12,081 nt of DNA, from contig CAYWBI010000114.1 of NCBI GenBank assembly GCA_964456445.1, positions 1-12,081 on the forward strand, in the 5' to 3' direction. This DNA is from CAYWBI01 sp964456445. Its GTDB lineage: Bacteria; Calditrichota; Calditrichia; Calditrichales; J004. This document shows positions 1 to 7,943 of this stretch, piece after piece (the stretch's first letter is position 1; every line of letters begins with the position of its first letter). The translations under genes were made by a program, and so were the position numbers. Below the pieces are notes generated by a model. The model did not search any database. It was not told the DNA's origin and saw nothing but the letters and a program-made list of their open reading frames with translations.

Positions 1-2
1 AC

Positions 3-30
3 TAGTTAGGCAATCAAGCACTATTGTCAA
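3..30 (-). promoter_or_regulatory. Possible second, tandem promoter at the left edge
   Basis: A second perfect TTGACA (25-30, minus strand) lies 51 bases downstream of the first. The -10 region is less clear: TAACTA at 3-8 with a 16-base spacer shares only its first two bases with TATAAT. It could be a second start site for the same unseen gene, or a chance -35 match. Confidence 0.3.
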
Positions 31-52
31 ATTAAATACCACGAATTTATGA

Positions 53-81
53 AGTTTATCCACATCCTGGTTTTTTGTCAA
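53..81 (-). promoter_or_regulatory. Sigma-70-like promoter pointing out of the window to the left
   Basis: On the minus strand a perfect -35 box TTGACA (76-81) is followed by a 17-base spacer and TAAACT (53-58) as the -10 box. It lies downstream of the PASTA gene stop and reads leftward, so it should serve a minus-strand gene or RNA starting beyond position 1. The box match and optimal spacing are seen directly; activity is inferred. Confidence 0.55.
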
Positions 82-147
82 TCCTGAGCTGTTTGCCATT
101 TTAAAAACATGCTATCGTATGCATTTTCCCGCAACAGTATGCAACGG

Positions 148-903
148 TTAGGGATTGCTGCCCTCATCCGGTATTTTACTTACTGTCAGTTTTACTGGCT
201 TGCTCTCCTTTAATAAACTTCCCGCAGCAGGTTGTTGTTTGAGAATGGTGTTTGGTAAAAATTTTTCATTTTCCTCATAACTTATATCTTCGATAGGGAT
301 ATTCAGCTGTCTGAGTTGCTGTTTTGCCGCATTAAGACTTTTACCGATCAAATCAGGCATTTTTCTTTTACTGGGCATTTCACCAAGACTAACGGTGATG
401 GTAATCCGGGTATTACGTTTTACTTTTTGTCCCTGTGGAAAGGATTGCCCAATGACGGCGCCAGCGGGATATAAATCCGAATACGAATACAATATCGTGT
501 TTAATTGTAAGCCCATTTGTTTGATACGCAATTTAGCTTCCTGGGGCGATTTTGAAAAAAGGTTTGGCATCACAATGGGTTTTTCGCCATTGCTGATTGT
601 CAGATACACATTACGGCCTATTTTTACGGTTGAGGCAGCAACGGGCATTTGTTCCACAACGGTTCCGGGTGGATATGCACTATCGAAAACCGAATCGGCC
701 AGAACTACATGAAACCCCTGTTTCTGAAGCGCTTGTTGTGCCTCGTTTACATTCAGCTCCACGATATCAGGCATCTCAATTTCATCACCAAGACTCACAT
801 ACCATGGCATCACAAGTTGATCCATAATAATTACAATAACAATAAATCCGATAAACCAGTAGAGAAATCTAAATATCCTGGAATGCAATAAAAATTCTTT
901 CAT
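148..903 (-). CDS. Membrane-anchored protein with three PASTA domains
   Basis: A 251-residue single-pass membrane protein. After a short cytoplasmic N-terminus there is one hydrophobic segment (about residues 10-32), followed by three PASTA repeats at roughly 41-107, 110-178 and 183-245. Each repeat has the typical MPDL/MPNL-type opening, a P-x-G-x-V/I-x-x-Q-x-P turn (PPGTVVEQMP, PAGAVIGQSFPQG, LPNTILKQQP) and a closing beta strand (YLTISNG, ITVSLGE, KLTVSK). PASTA domains usually bind peptidoglycan fragments or beta-lactams at the C-terminus of Ser/Thr kinases or class B PBPs; no kinase or transpeptidase is fused here. Role inferred: periplasmic wall sensing or scaffolding. The ATG at 901-903 is preferred because AAGAAAG sits six bases upstream; an in-frame ATG at 907-909 leaves no room for a ribosome site. 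It is the last gene of the dnaE-dtd cluster, with a 50-base gap after dtd. Confidence 0.9.
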   Translation of the reverse strand: MKEFLLHSRIFRFLYWFIGFIVIVIIMDQLVMPWYVSLGDEIEMPDIVELNVNEAQQALQKQGFHVVLADSVFDSAYPPGTVVEQMPVAASTVKIGRNVYLTISNGEKPIVMPNLFSKSPQEAKLRIKQMGLQLNTILYSYSDLYPAGAVIGQSFPQGQKVKRNTRITITVSLGEMPSKRKMPDLIGKSLNAAKQQLRQLNIPIEDISYEENEKFLPNTILKQQPAAGSLLKESKPVKLTVSKIPDEGSNP

Positions 904-953
904 AGTCATCTTTCTTTTTAAAACAAATTCGACGTGTTTATTTGCTATTGAAG

Positions 954-1394
954 CTATGGTTTTTCAATCATGATGGTGACCGGCCCCCGATTGGTAAGGG
1001 CAACATCCATTTCCGCACCAAAAACGCCACAAGAAACTTTTAGACCATAACCTTTCAACAAATTCACAAATAACGTGTATAGCGCTTCGCCTTTTTCAGG
1101 CGGTGCAGCATCGGTAAAGCCCGGTCTTCGCCCTCTGCGCGTATCGGCCATAAGTGTAAATTGTGATATGGCCAGGATATCTCCTGAGACATCCAGGAGG
1201 GAACGGTTCATTTTACCTGCGTTGTCTTCGAATATACGCAGATTTACACATTTTTCCGCCACCCAGAGCAATATATTTTCATCATCCTCGCGGGCAATGC
1301 CGATAAGCAGCACCAATCCGTTACCGATTGCGCCGATGGTTTTTCCATCGATCGTTACCGATGCATCGGAAACCCTTTGCAACAAAACCCGCAT
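954..1394 (-). CDS. dtd: D-aminoacyl-tRNA deacylase
   Basis: 146 residues, the normal length for bacterial DTD. This cytoplasmic homodimer hydrolyses D-amino acids (D-Tyr and others), and glycine mischarged on tRNA-Ala, from tRNA. The family start MRVLLQRVSDASVTIDG is present, as are the SQFTL active-site motif (SQFTLMAD) and the C-terminal NRGPVTI stretch, which matches the Gly-cisPro motif (usually NDGPVT; here N-R-G-P) that enforces chirality in the partner subunit's pocket. The ATG at 1392-1394 is chosen because it gives the family N-terminus and has AGGA five bases upstream. The reading frame stays open upstream into dnaE, but that extension matches nothing in DTD. The start lies one base after the dnaE TAA, so translation is probably coupled to dnaE. 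Confidence 0.96.
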   Translation of the reverse strand: MRVLLQRVSDASVTIDGKTIGAIGNGLVLLIGIAREDDENILLWVAEKCVNLRIFEDNAGKMNRSLLDVSGDILAISQFTLMADTRRGRRPGFTDAAPPEKGEALYTLFVNLLKGYGLKVSCGVFGAEMDVALTNRGPVTIMIEKP

Positions 1395-1395
1395 C

Positions 1396-4300
1396 TTAAT
1401 CCTGTACCTTACGCACACGCACATTTTCACTGCCGACCAGTTCACATAGTTGGGTGAGTGTGGGCAGTGACAATTTTATACCAAAATTTGTGGCCCGCGT
1501 TCGAAAACGGTCACCGTTGCTTCCAAAATCCATATAAAAAGGTTTTTTGCCAGGACTGGAATGCAGTATTATTTTTAACCTGCGTAAGGTTTCTTCAAGC
1601 ATTTTTTCAGGTGGAATTTTGAGCAATACGGCTTCGCTAAACAATTCCGGTACCTGATCCATTTGATATATTTTATCGGCCCGAAGTTTTATCGGGTCAT
1701 CATTGGCCGTCGAAGCGGAGAGACCATGTATAAATACAAAAGCATCATTTTTTAACAGCTCGGAATATTGTGGATAGACCGAGCCAAAAACAACGGCTTC
1801 ATAACTATGCGCAAAATCTTCCAGCCTGACAAAGGCCATTTTATTGTTGCGTTTATCAAACAAGGTCCGCACACTGGCAATTTGACCACCGACAAAAACA
1901 GATCGATCGGTTTGCGGTGTTTCCTTTCCCTTATCATCAATCACCGCCGGATCAAAACGCGTTCCAAACAATTCGACCAGATTACGGTAGGGTTCAAGCG
2001 GGTGCCCCGAGATATAAAACCCCAACAGTTCGCGTTCCTTTTTTAATTTTTCGGTCAGGGGCCAATCCGGGATATCCGGAAACGGGGGATCATTTATCAG
2101 TTGGTCGCCCTCACCTTCCTGCGCCCCGCCGAACAAATCAAACTGGTTTCTGTTTTGTTCTTCCCTTGCTTGTATGCCCTGCCCAAATTCGATAGCGGTT
2201 TCGACCATACTAAATACCTGTGCCCTGTTAGCATGGATTGAATCCATTGCTCCCGCCATGGCCAGGCTTTCCAGAACTTTTTTGTTTACCTGGCGTAAAT
2301 CCACCCGCTTTACAAGATCGAACAAAGAGGCAAAAGTCCCGCCCTCTTCCCGAATGCGGACCATGTTTTTTATTGCTTTGGTACCGACATTCTTGATTGC
2401 GGCCATGCCAAATGCCACGGTTTTATCATCCAGTGGCACGAACTCATCAACCGAATAATTAACATCCGGTGGCCGGATGGTCAAACCAATTTTTCGGCAT
2501 TCATCCATCAATAAAACCACACGGTCTAATTTGCTGAATTCACTTGTAAGGTTAGCACTCATGAACTCCACCGGGTAGTGTGTTTTTAACCAGGCCGTTT
2601 GATAACCGATTATGGCATAAGCAACCGAGTGGGATTTATTAAATCCATATTCGGCAAATTTCTCGAGCAGATCGAAAATCTCACCGGCCGTTTTCGCGGG
2701 AATCCCATTCTTTTTACAGCCTTCAACAAAAACGGATTTTTGTTTTTTCATTTCATCGATGTTTTTCTTGCCCATAGCACGGCGCATCAAATCCGCTTGC
2801 GCCAGACTAAATCCGCCTAAATCCGAGGCGATACGCATTACCTGTTCCTGATAGACGATTACACCGTATGTTTCGGCCAGAATGGGTTCCAGCTTTTGAT
2901 GCAGATATTTTATTTCTTTTCGTCCGTATTTCCTGTCGATAAAATCATCGATGTTATCCATGGGGCCCGGACGATAGAGGGCATTCATGGCCACCAGGTC
3001 TTCTATACGGCTGGGTTTGAGCTTTTTTAAATATTCCTGCATACCGGAACTTTCAAACTGAAATACACCCACCGTAAGCCCTTTACCAAACAACTCATAA
3101 GTTGCGGGATCATCCTGTGAAATTTCATTTACTCTAAATTCCGGGTCATGACGGGCGCGGATCATATCTTCGGCCTTTTTGATCACCGTCAGGTTACGAA
3201 GGCCTAAAAAGTCCATTTTTAGCAGACCCATCTTTTCGCACCAGCCCATGGTCCACTGCGTGACGATATCCCCGTCCTTGGTTTTACAGATCGGGGCATA
3301 GTTGGTGATGTCTTCCGGCGCAATAATAACACCGGCGGCATGTTTGGACATGTTACGCGCGATTCCTTCCAGCGTACGCGAATACTTCACAAGCTGTTGC
3401 ATTTGTATATCATCGCTTTCGGCAATTTCTTTAAGTTCGGGCACAGTGCTAAAAGCTTCCTCCAAAGATACGGGTTTATTACCGGCCTCGGGCACCATCT
3501 TGGCAATAACATCCGCCTGGGATAGCGGCACTTTTAGCACCCGTGAAACATCGCGTATGACGCCCCGGGAGGCCATAGTTCCAAAGGTGATAATTTGGGC
3601 AACGTTGGCCTTACCGTATTTCTCACGGACATATTCCAGCACTTCATCACGGCGTTCCACGCAAAAATCGATGTCGATATCGGGCATGCTCACCCGTTCC
3701 GGGTTTAAAAATCGCTCAAAAAGAAGATCAAAACGCAAAGGGTCCACATCGGTAATACCAAGATTGTAAGCCACGATGCTGCCAGCCGCCGAACCACGTC
3801 CCAAACCAACGGGTATATCCCTTTCCCTGGCGGCATTTATGAAATCCTGGGTTATAAGAAAATATCCAACAAAACCCATTTTTTCGATAACGCCCAACTC
3901 ATATTCCATACGTTCAGTAACGTCCTTGCTCATCATTGGATAGCGCTTGCGGGCGCCTTCAAAGGCGAGTTTTCGCAGATAACCGGCTTCACCAAGATCA
4001 CTTTCTCCTGCCGGTATCTGGAAACGTGGTAATAGCCTTCTGCTCAGATCGATATTCAAGTCAACCTTTTCCGCAATTTCCAAGGTGTTTTCCAGGACCT
4101 GGGGCTTGTCTTTAAAAAGCTGGTACATTTCATCGGGGGATTTCATATAGAGCTGTTCGGTTCCATAACGCATCCGGCTGGGGTCATCACGGTCCTTGCC
4201 TGTTTGCAGGCATAGCAGGATATCATGGGCCTCGTGATCGCCATGCTTTAGATAGTGGTTGTCATTTGTGGCAATCACCTTAACGCCCATTTCTTTTGCC

Positions 4301-4875
4301 AAATCATATACCATTGGATAGACATACCCCTCCGCGTCGAGTTTGTGGTCCTGTATCTCAAAGTAGAAATCATCGCCAAATATCTCGATATACGTTTCGG
4401 CGGTGGCCATGGCCTCGCGGCGGCGGTCGGTGTTCAGCTTATGGGCAATTTGGCCGCTCATACAGGCCGATGAAACGATCAACCCTTCGGAATAGCGGCG
4501 TAATAAATCCATATCGATGCGCGGTTTATAATAAAGACCTTCCATGTAAGCCATGGATGAAAGCTTTATCAGGTTTTGAAACCCTTTCTCATTTTTTGCC
4601 AGAACCACCAAGTGATAGGCCGTACGTTCACCTTCGATCTTTTCCCGTAAGCCCCGCTCACGGGGGGCCATATAAGCTTCCATGCCGATGATGGGTTTAA
4701 TATTGGCAGCTTTACAAGCGGTGTAAAACTCCATTGCGCCAAATAAGTTGCCGTGGTCGGTAATTGCCAACGCGGGCATTTTAAGTTCTGCCGCACGTTT
4801 TACGGCATCTTGTAAACGGGCAGCCCCGTCAAGAAGTGAGAAATGTGTATGGCTGTGCAAATGGACAAATGACAC
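1396..4875 (-). CDS. dnaE: DNA polymerase III subunit alpha
   Basis: Replicative polymerase, 1159 residues, almost the E. coli length (1160). Domain order: N-terminal PHP domain (about 1-280), the C-family palm/thumb/fingers catalytic core, a helix-hairpin-helix region, and a C-terminal OB fold (about 985-1060) followed by a short tail domain. Catalytic aspartates are D401 and D403 (PDIDIDF) and D555 (KMDFLGLR), the same numbers as in E. coli. A beta-clamp motif QFDLF is at 911-915. All nine PHP metal-ligand positions appear filled (H7, H9, D16, H41, E66, H88, C138, D205, H207), unlike the degenerate E. coli PHP. There is no intein or frameshift. The start is GTG (4873-4875) with AGGGA six bases upstream. 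It is first in a dnaE-dtd-PASTA transcription unit and has a promoter candidate at 4946-4974. Confidence 0.98.
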   Translation of the reverse strand: MSFVHLHSHTHFSLLDGAARLQDAVKRAAELKMPALAITDHGNLFGAMEFYTACKAANIKPIIGMEAYMAPRERGLREKIEGERTAYHLVVLAKNEKGFQNLIKLSSMAYMEGLYYKPRIDMDLLRRYSEGLIVSSACMSGQIAHKLNTDRRREAMATAETYIEIFGDDFYFEIQDHKLDAEGYVYPMVYDLAKEMGVKVIATNDNHYLKHGDHEAHDILLCLQTGKDRDDPSRMRYGTEQLYMKSPDEMYQLFKDKPQVLENTLEIAEKVDLNIDLSRRLLPRFQIPAGESDLGEAGYLRKLAFEGARKRYPMMSKDVTERMEYELGVIEKMGFVGYFLITQDFINAARERDIPVGLGRGSAAGSIVAYNLGITDVDPLRFDLLFERFLNPERVSMPDIDIDFCVERRDEVLEYVREKYGKANVAQIITFGTMASRGVIRDVSRVLKVPLSQADVIAKMVPEAGNKPVSLEEAFSTVPELKEIAESDDIQMQQLVKYSRTLEGIARNMSKHAAGVIIAPEDITNYAPICKTKDGDIVTQWTMGWCEKMGLLKMDFLGLRNLTVIKKAEDMIRARHDPEFRVNEISQDDPATYELFGKGLTVGVFQFESSGMQEYLKKLKPSRIEDLVAMNALYRPGPMDNIDDFIDRKYGRKEIKYLHQKLEPILAETYGVIVYQEQVMRIASDLGGFSLAQADLMRRAMGKKNIDEMKKQKSVFVEGCKKNGIPAKTAGEIFDLLEKFAEYGFNKSHSVAYAIIGYQTAWLKTHYPVEFMSANLTSEFSKLDRVVLLMDECRKIGLTIRPPDVNYSVDEFVPLDDKTVAFGMAAIKNVGTKAIKNMVRIREEGGTFASLFDLVKRVDLRQVNKKVLESLAMAGAMDSIHANRAQVFSMVETAIEFGQGIQAREEQNRNQFDLFGGAQEGEGDQLINDPPFPDIPDWPLTEKLKKERELLGFYISGHPLEPYRNLVELFGTRFDPAVIDDKGKETPQTDRSVFVGGQIASVRTLFDKRNNKMAFVRLEDFAHSYEAVVFGSVYPQYSELLKNDAFVFIHGLSASTANDDPIKLRADKIYQMDQVPELFSEAVLLKIPPEKMLEETLRRLKIILHSSPGKKPFYMDFGSNGDRFRTRATNFGIKLSLPTLTQLCELVGSENVRVRKVQD
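1400..1403 (-). promoter_or_regulatory. Ribosome binding site of dtd inside the dnaE 3' end
   Basis: AGGA on the minus strand, five bases before the dtd ATG and just inside the last dnaE codons. It supports the short dtd start and translational coupling to dnaE. Confidence 0.6.
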
Positions 4876-4881
4876 TATAAA

Positions 4882-4886
4882 TCCCT
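4882..4886 (-). promoter_or_regulatory. Ribosome binding site deciding the GTG start of dnaE
   Basis: AGGGA on the minus strand, six bases before the GTG at 4873-4875. It fixes the non-ATG start, which also gives the family N-terminus (FVHLHSHTHFSLLDG). Confidence 0.75.
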
Positions 4887-4945
4887 TAAAAAATAATTGA
4901 AAAATACCCCATGCGGGAAGGAATACATCGTAGATTTAAAAATTC

Positions 4946-4974
4946 AATTTAGCCGTGATCGATTAAAATTGCAA
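4946..4974 (-). promoter_or_regulatory. Probable sigma-70-like promoter of dnaE
   Basis: TTGCAA (4969-4974), a spacer of exactly 17 bases, then TAAATT (4946-4951) on the minus strand. Each box matches four of six consensus bases. It would start a transcript near 4939 with a leader of about 64 bases before dnaE. The surrounding DNA is AT-rich, so a chance match is possible. Confidence 0.45.
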
Positions 4975-5055
4975 AGACAATTATCTTTTTTGTCTGGTTC
5001 AGAAATCGAAGTTGCCGTCGAAGACAGAGTTTTTTAAATTCAATTGTAATTATCA

Positions 5056-5083
5056 TTGTCTTAATGAAAAAACACTCTATTTA
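5056..5083 (+). promoter_or_regulatory. Weak promoter candidate for the DUF1015 gene
   Basis: TTGTCT (5056-5061), a 16-base spacer and TATTTA (5078-5083) upstream of the plus-strand gene at 5144. Both boxes are imperfect; it is listed because some promoter must lie in this divergent 268-base region (4876-5143), which contains no other feature I can name. Confidence 0.25.
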
Positions 5084-5143
5084 AATCAGATTTAACGAAG
5101 GTTTCATTGTGGCAATATCATCTATTTTTTTCCAGGAGAAAAT

Positions 5144-6388
5144 ATGTCTCTTATAAAACCCTTTTCAGCATTGCGCCCCACAAAAGAATTCGCAGAAAAA
5201 GTAGCCTCACCTCCCTATGATGTTTTAAACAGCGCAGAGGCGCGTCATATTGCACAGGACAATCCCTATACATTTTTACATGTCAACAAACCGGAGGTTG
5301 ATCTTGAAGAAGATGTGGATATTTATTCGGAAAGCGTTTATAAAAAAGGAGCAGAAAATTTACAACGGTTTATTGACGATGGCATAATGAAACGGGATGA
5401 CAGCGCCTGTTTTTATATTTATCGCCAGGTAATGGGGACCCATGAACAATATGGCCTGGTGGCGCTTGCCTCCGTGGATGAATATGACGCCAATTTGATC
5501 AAAAAACATGAGTTTACCCGGCAGGATAAAGAAGACGACCGTATGAACCATATCGATCATCTGAATGCACAGGTGGGGCCGGTTTTTTTAACATATAAAT
5601 CCCAGCCGGAAATGAATACACTGGTAGCATCGATTTCCTCACGTGCAGCGGATGTCGATTTTAAATCCGATGATGAGATCCGCCACACAGTGTGGACGGT
5701 TTGCGATCCCGCTGAGATAAATAAAATCGAAACAATATTTGCGGGTATCGATGCGTTGTATGTGGCCGACGGCCATCACCGTTCCGCGGCCGCCTCACGT
5801 ATCCGCGCCGAACGGAAGAAAAATAATCCCCGGCATCGCGGTAGCGAAAGTTACAATTATTTCTTAAATGTCATCTTCCCCGATAAACAGATGTTTATTA
5901 TGGATTACAACCGGGTGGTCAAAGATCTGAACGGCATGGACGCGGCAACCTTTCTCGCCCGCATAGAAGATCATTTTGACATCCGTCGTTTGGGAAAGAA
6001 TGGTTTTAAACCAATGGAGAAGCACACCTTTGTAATGTATATGGCTGGAGAGTGGTATTTGCTGATGGCCCAGGACACACTTGTAAATGAAAAAGACCCG
6101 GTGGCCCGCCTTGACGTTTCCATCCTGCAGGAAAATGTTTTGGGGCCTATACTTGGCATTGGAGACCCGCGCAAGGATAAACGCATCGATTTCGTCGGTG
6201 GCATCCGTGGTTTGGAAGAACTGAAAAAACGGGTGGACAGTGGTGAGATGGCCGTTGCTTTTGCTTTCTTTCCTACCGCAATCGAAGACCTGATGGACAT
6301 CGCAGACGCCGGGAAAGTGATGCCGCCAAAATCCACCTGGTTTGAACCCAAACTGCGCAGTGGGTTGTTTGTGCATGTGTTAGACTAA
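5144..6388 (+). CDS. DUF1015 family protein (COG4198-type), function unknown
   Basis: A 414-residue soluble protein with no signal peptide or membrane segment. Its N-terminus (PFSALRPTKEFAEKVASPPYDV) and the later NPYTFLHVNKPE stretch are typical of DUF1015. The key motif is DGHHR at residues 209-213 (VADGHHRSAAASR). That short motif resembles the G-x-x-R signature of the ParB/sulfiredoxin fold, which includes free-serine kinases such as archaeal SerK and staphylococcal SbnI. From memory, DUF1015 genes often sit beside serA and serC in Bacteroidota; here they are absent and the gene appears monocistronic. A nucleotide-dependent small-molecule kinase role is therefore only a hypothesis. The start is well supported: ATG with AGGAG five bases upstream (5134-5138). 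The gene is divergent from dnaE and convergent with the NtrC-type regulator. Confidence 0.92.
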   Translation: MSLIKPFSALRPTKEFAEKVASPPYDVLNSAEARHIAQDNPYTFLHVNKPEVDLEEDVDIYSESVYKKGAENLQRFIDDGIMKRDDSACFYIYRQVMGTHEQYGLVALASVDEYDANLIKKHEFTRQDKEDDRMNHIDHLNAQVGPVFLTYKSQPEMNTLVASISSRAADVDFKSDDEIRHTVWTVCDPAEINKIETIFAGIDALYVADGHHRSAAASRIRAERKKNNPRHRGSESYNYFLNVIFPDKQMFIMDYNRVVKDLNGMDAATFLARIEDHFDIRRLGKNGFKPMEKHTFVMYMAGEWYLLMAQDTLVNEKDPVARLDVSILQENVLGPILGIGDPRKDKRIDFVGGIRGLEELKKRVDSGEMAVAFAFFPTAIEDLMDIADAGKVMPPKSTWFEPKLRSGLFVHVLD

Positions 6389-6477
6389 AAAATAAAAAAA
6401 CTGGCGTTTTTGTGCTTTTACGGTCAATAAAAACTAAACCACCGTTATATTCCCAGGCCTTTTTATCCTGTCTGTTC

Positions 6478-6508
6478 AGGACGTCGCATATAATTGGCGT
6501 CCTTTATT
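6478..6508 (+). terminator. Candidate terminator hairpin between convergent genes
   Basis: AGGACGTC (6478-6485) pairs with GGCGTCCT (6496-6503), an eight-pair stem with one G-T wobble and a ten-base loop, followed by TTATT on the plus strand. A smaller overlapping hairpin, TCCTG/CAGGA (6466-6481), and a CCCCGGGG palindrome (6509-6516) lie beside it. The rest of the 177-base gap 6389-6565 is AT-rich, with a weak AAAAAC-TGGC-GTTTTT hairpin right after the DUF1015 stop. The U-tract is short, so termination efficiency is uncertain; the hairpin could serve both convergent genes. Confidence 0.4.
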
Positions 6509-6565
6509 CCCCGGGGATAGCAACCGCACTACAGTACGTTAATCATCTTTCCAGGATAGTACATC

Positions 6566-7912
6566 TTATTCGCCTTTACCCAGCCCAAACTTATCCATCA
6601 TCGAATAGAGACGCCGCCGGGTTATGCCCAGCAATTTGGCGGCACCGGTTTTGTTAGATGCTTTTTCGAGCGCCTGTTGCAATAGATGCTTTATATGCTC
6701 GTCCAAATTAATGCCCTCGTCTGGAAGACATCCAAATACTTGTGAGCTTTCGCTCTCGCTCGGGTGTAAGGCGGGCAAGGATATATCGTCAATAATGCCC
6801 TCGGAGATAATTGCCGCACGCTCGATCAGATTTTGCAACTCGCGAATATTACCAGGAAAATCATACTGCATGAGTTTAAGTTTTGTCTGGGGATGAATCA
6901 TTTTATCAGGGTATGCCTGCATAAAATGTTCGATAAGTTCTGGGATGTCTTCCTTGCGTTCCCTTAGCGGGGGCAACACAACGGGAAAAAGGTTGATGCG
7001 ATAGTACAGGTCAGAACGAAATGTCTGGGCAGCAATCATCTCTTCTAAATTTTGATGGGTGGCGGTAATCAAACGGACGTCCACCGGAATAGGTTGATGG
7101 CCACCGAGGTGGATGATTTCTTTATTTTGCAGAACCCGTAGTAACTTTGATTGCAAACTCAGGGGCAAATCCCCGATTTCATCTAAGAACAAACTGCCGC
7201 CATCGGCATGTTCAAACAAACCCGGCTTGGCTTTACCGGCTCCGGTAAAGGCGCCCTTTTCATAGCCAAACAATTCACTTTCCAGAAGTGTTTCCGGCAA
7301 AGCGGCACAATTGATGGCTACCCATGGTTTATCCTTACGCTGTGACAATCCATGTACCGCGCTGGCAATTAGTTCCTTACCAGTACCGCTTTCACCGCGG
7401 ATCAGAACCGTGGCATCCTTGTCGGCCACCCGTTGCACCAAATCAAAAACATGACGCATTTTTTTACTCTTACCAATGATGCCTTCGATAACCTGCAGCG
7501 ATGATGTTTTGGATTTGAGCCGGGCATTTTCCTTCTCCAGCTCTTTCTGTTTTAAAATTCGCTGAACACGTAAAAGCAACTCATCCATTTTAAAGGGTTT
7601 TATCAGGTAATCATAAGCGCCCGCTTTCATAGCGTCCAAGGCGGTTTCCTGTGATGCATACGCGGTCATTAAAATCACTTCTGTCTTCGCAGCAAATTCC
7701 TGTTTGATTTTAGTCAGCAATGTCATCCCATCAACCGGCGTCATTTTGAGATCGGTTATGATCAGATCGAAAGGATTCTTGCGTGCCATTTGTAAGGCCG
7801 CATCGCCGCTATGGGCGGTTTCAAGATGAAAATCACCTTCCAGCTCGAGTGCACCCTGTATCAGCTTGCACATACGCTTTTCATTATCAACAATAAGGAT
7901 TCGGGCAGACAT
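6566..7912 (-). CDS. NtrC-family sigma-54-dependent response regulator
   Basis: 448 residues from the ATG. The receiver domain (about 1-120) has acidic D9 and E11, phospho-acceptor D54 (the same number as in NtrC), T83 and K105; N10 replaces the second aspartate of the usual DD pair. The AAA+ activator domain (about 145-380) has Walker A GESGTGKE (173-180), the sigma-54 contact loop GAFTGA (220-225), Walker B SLFLDE with D244/E245, and arginine-finger-region sequence RSDLYYRIN. A Fis-type helix-turn-helix (about 420-445, NKTGAAKLLGITRRRLYSM) ends the protein. It should activate sigma-54 promoters after phosphorylation by a histidine kinase that is not in this window. The ATG at 7910-7912 gives the family N-terminus; an upstream in-frame TTG (7934-7936) would add eight residues, and neither start has a clear ribosome site. 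It follows the TPR gene by 31 bases, or seven if TTG is used. Confidence 0.95.
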   Translation of the reverse strand: MSARILIVDNEKRMCKLIQGALELEGDFHLETAHSGDAALQMARKNPFDLIITDLKMTPVDGMTLLTKIKQEFAAKTEVILMTAYASQETALDAMKAGAYDYLIKPFKMDELLLRVQRILKQKELEKENARLKSKTSSLQVIEGIIGKSKKMRHVFDLVQRVADKDATVLIRGESGTGKELIASAVHGLSQRKDKPWVAINCAALPETLLESELFGYEKGAFTGAGKAKPGLFEHADGGSLFLDEIGDLPLSLQSKLLRVLQNKEIIHLGGHQPIPVDVRLITATHQNLEEMIAAQTFRSDLYYRINLFPVVLPPLRERKEDIPELIEHFMQAYPDKMIHPQTKLKLMQYDFPGNIRELQNLIERAAIISEGIIDDISLPALHPSESESSQVFGCLPDEGINLDEHIKHLLQQALEKASNKTGAAKLLGITRRRLYSMMDKFGLGKGE

Positions 7913-7943
7913 ATTTTGACCGTGTGGAGAAGACAAAGCTATA

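Noticed and set aside
4940..5045. Direct repeat AAATTCAATT at 4940-4949 and 5036-5045
   Set aside because: Only ten AT-rich bases in an AT-rich intergenic region; chance is the simpler explanation.
5864..6376. A 170-codon open frame on the minus strand
   Set aside because: It lies wholly antisense to the well-supported DUF1015 gene and its translation has no recognisable domain.
6402..6415. TGGC...GTGC resembling a -24/-12 sigma-54 promoter on the plus strand
   Set aside because: The GG-to-GC spacing is one base short, and it points into a convergent gene with nothing to transcribe on that strand.
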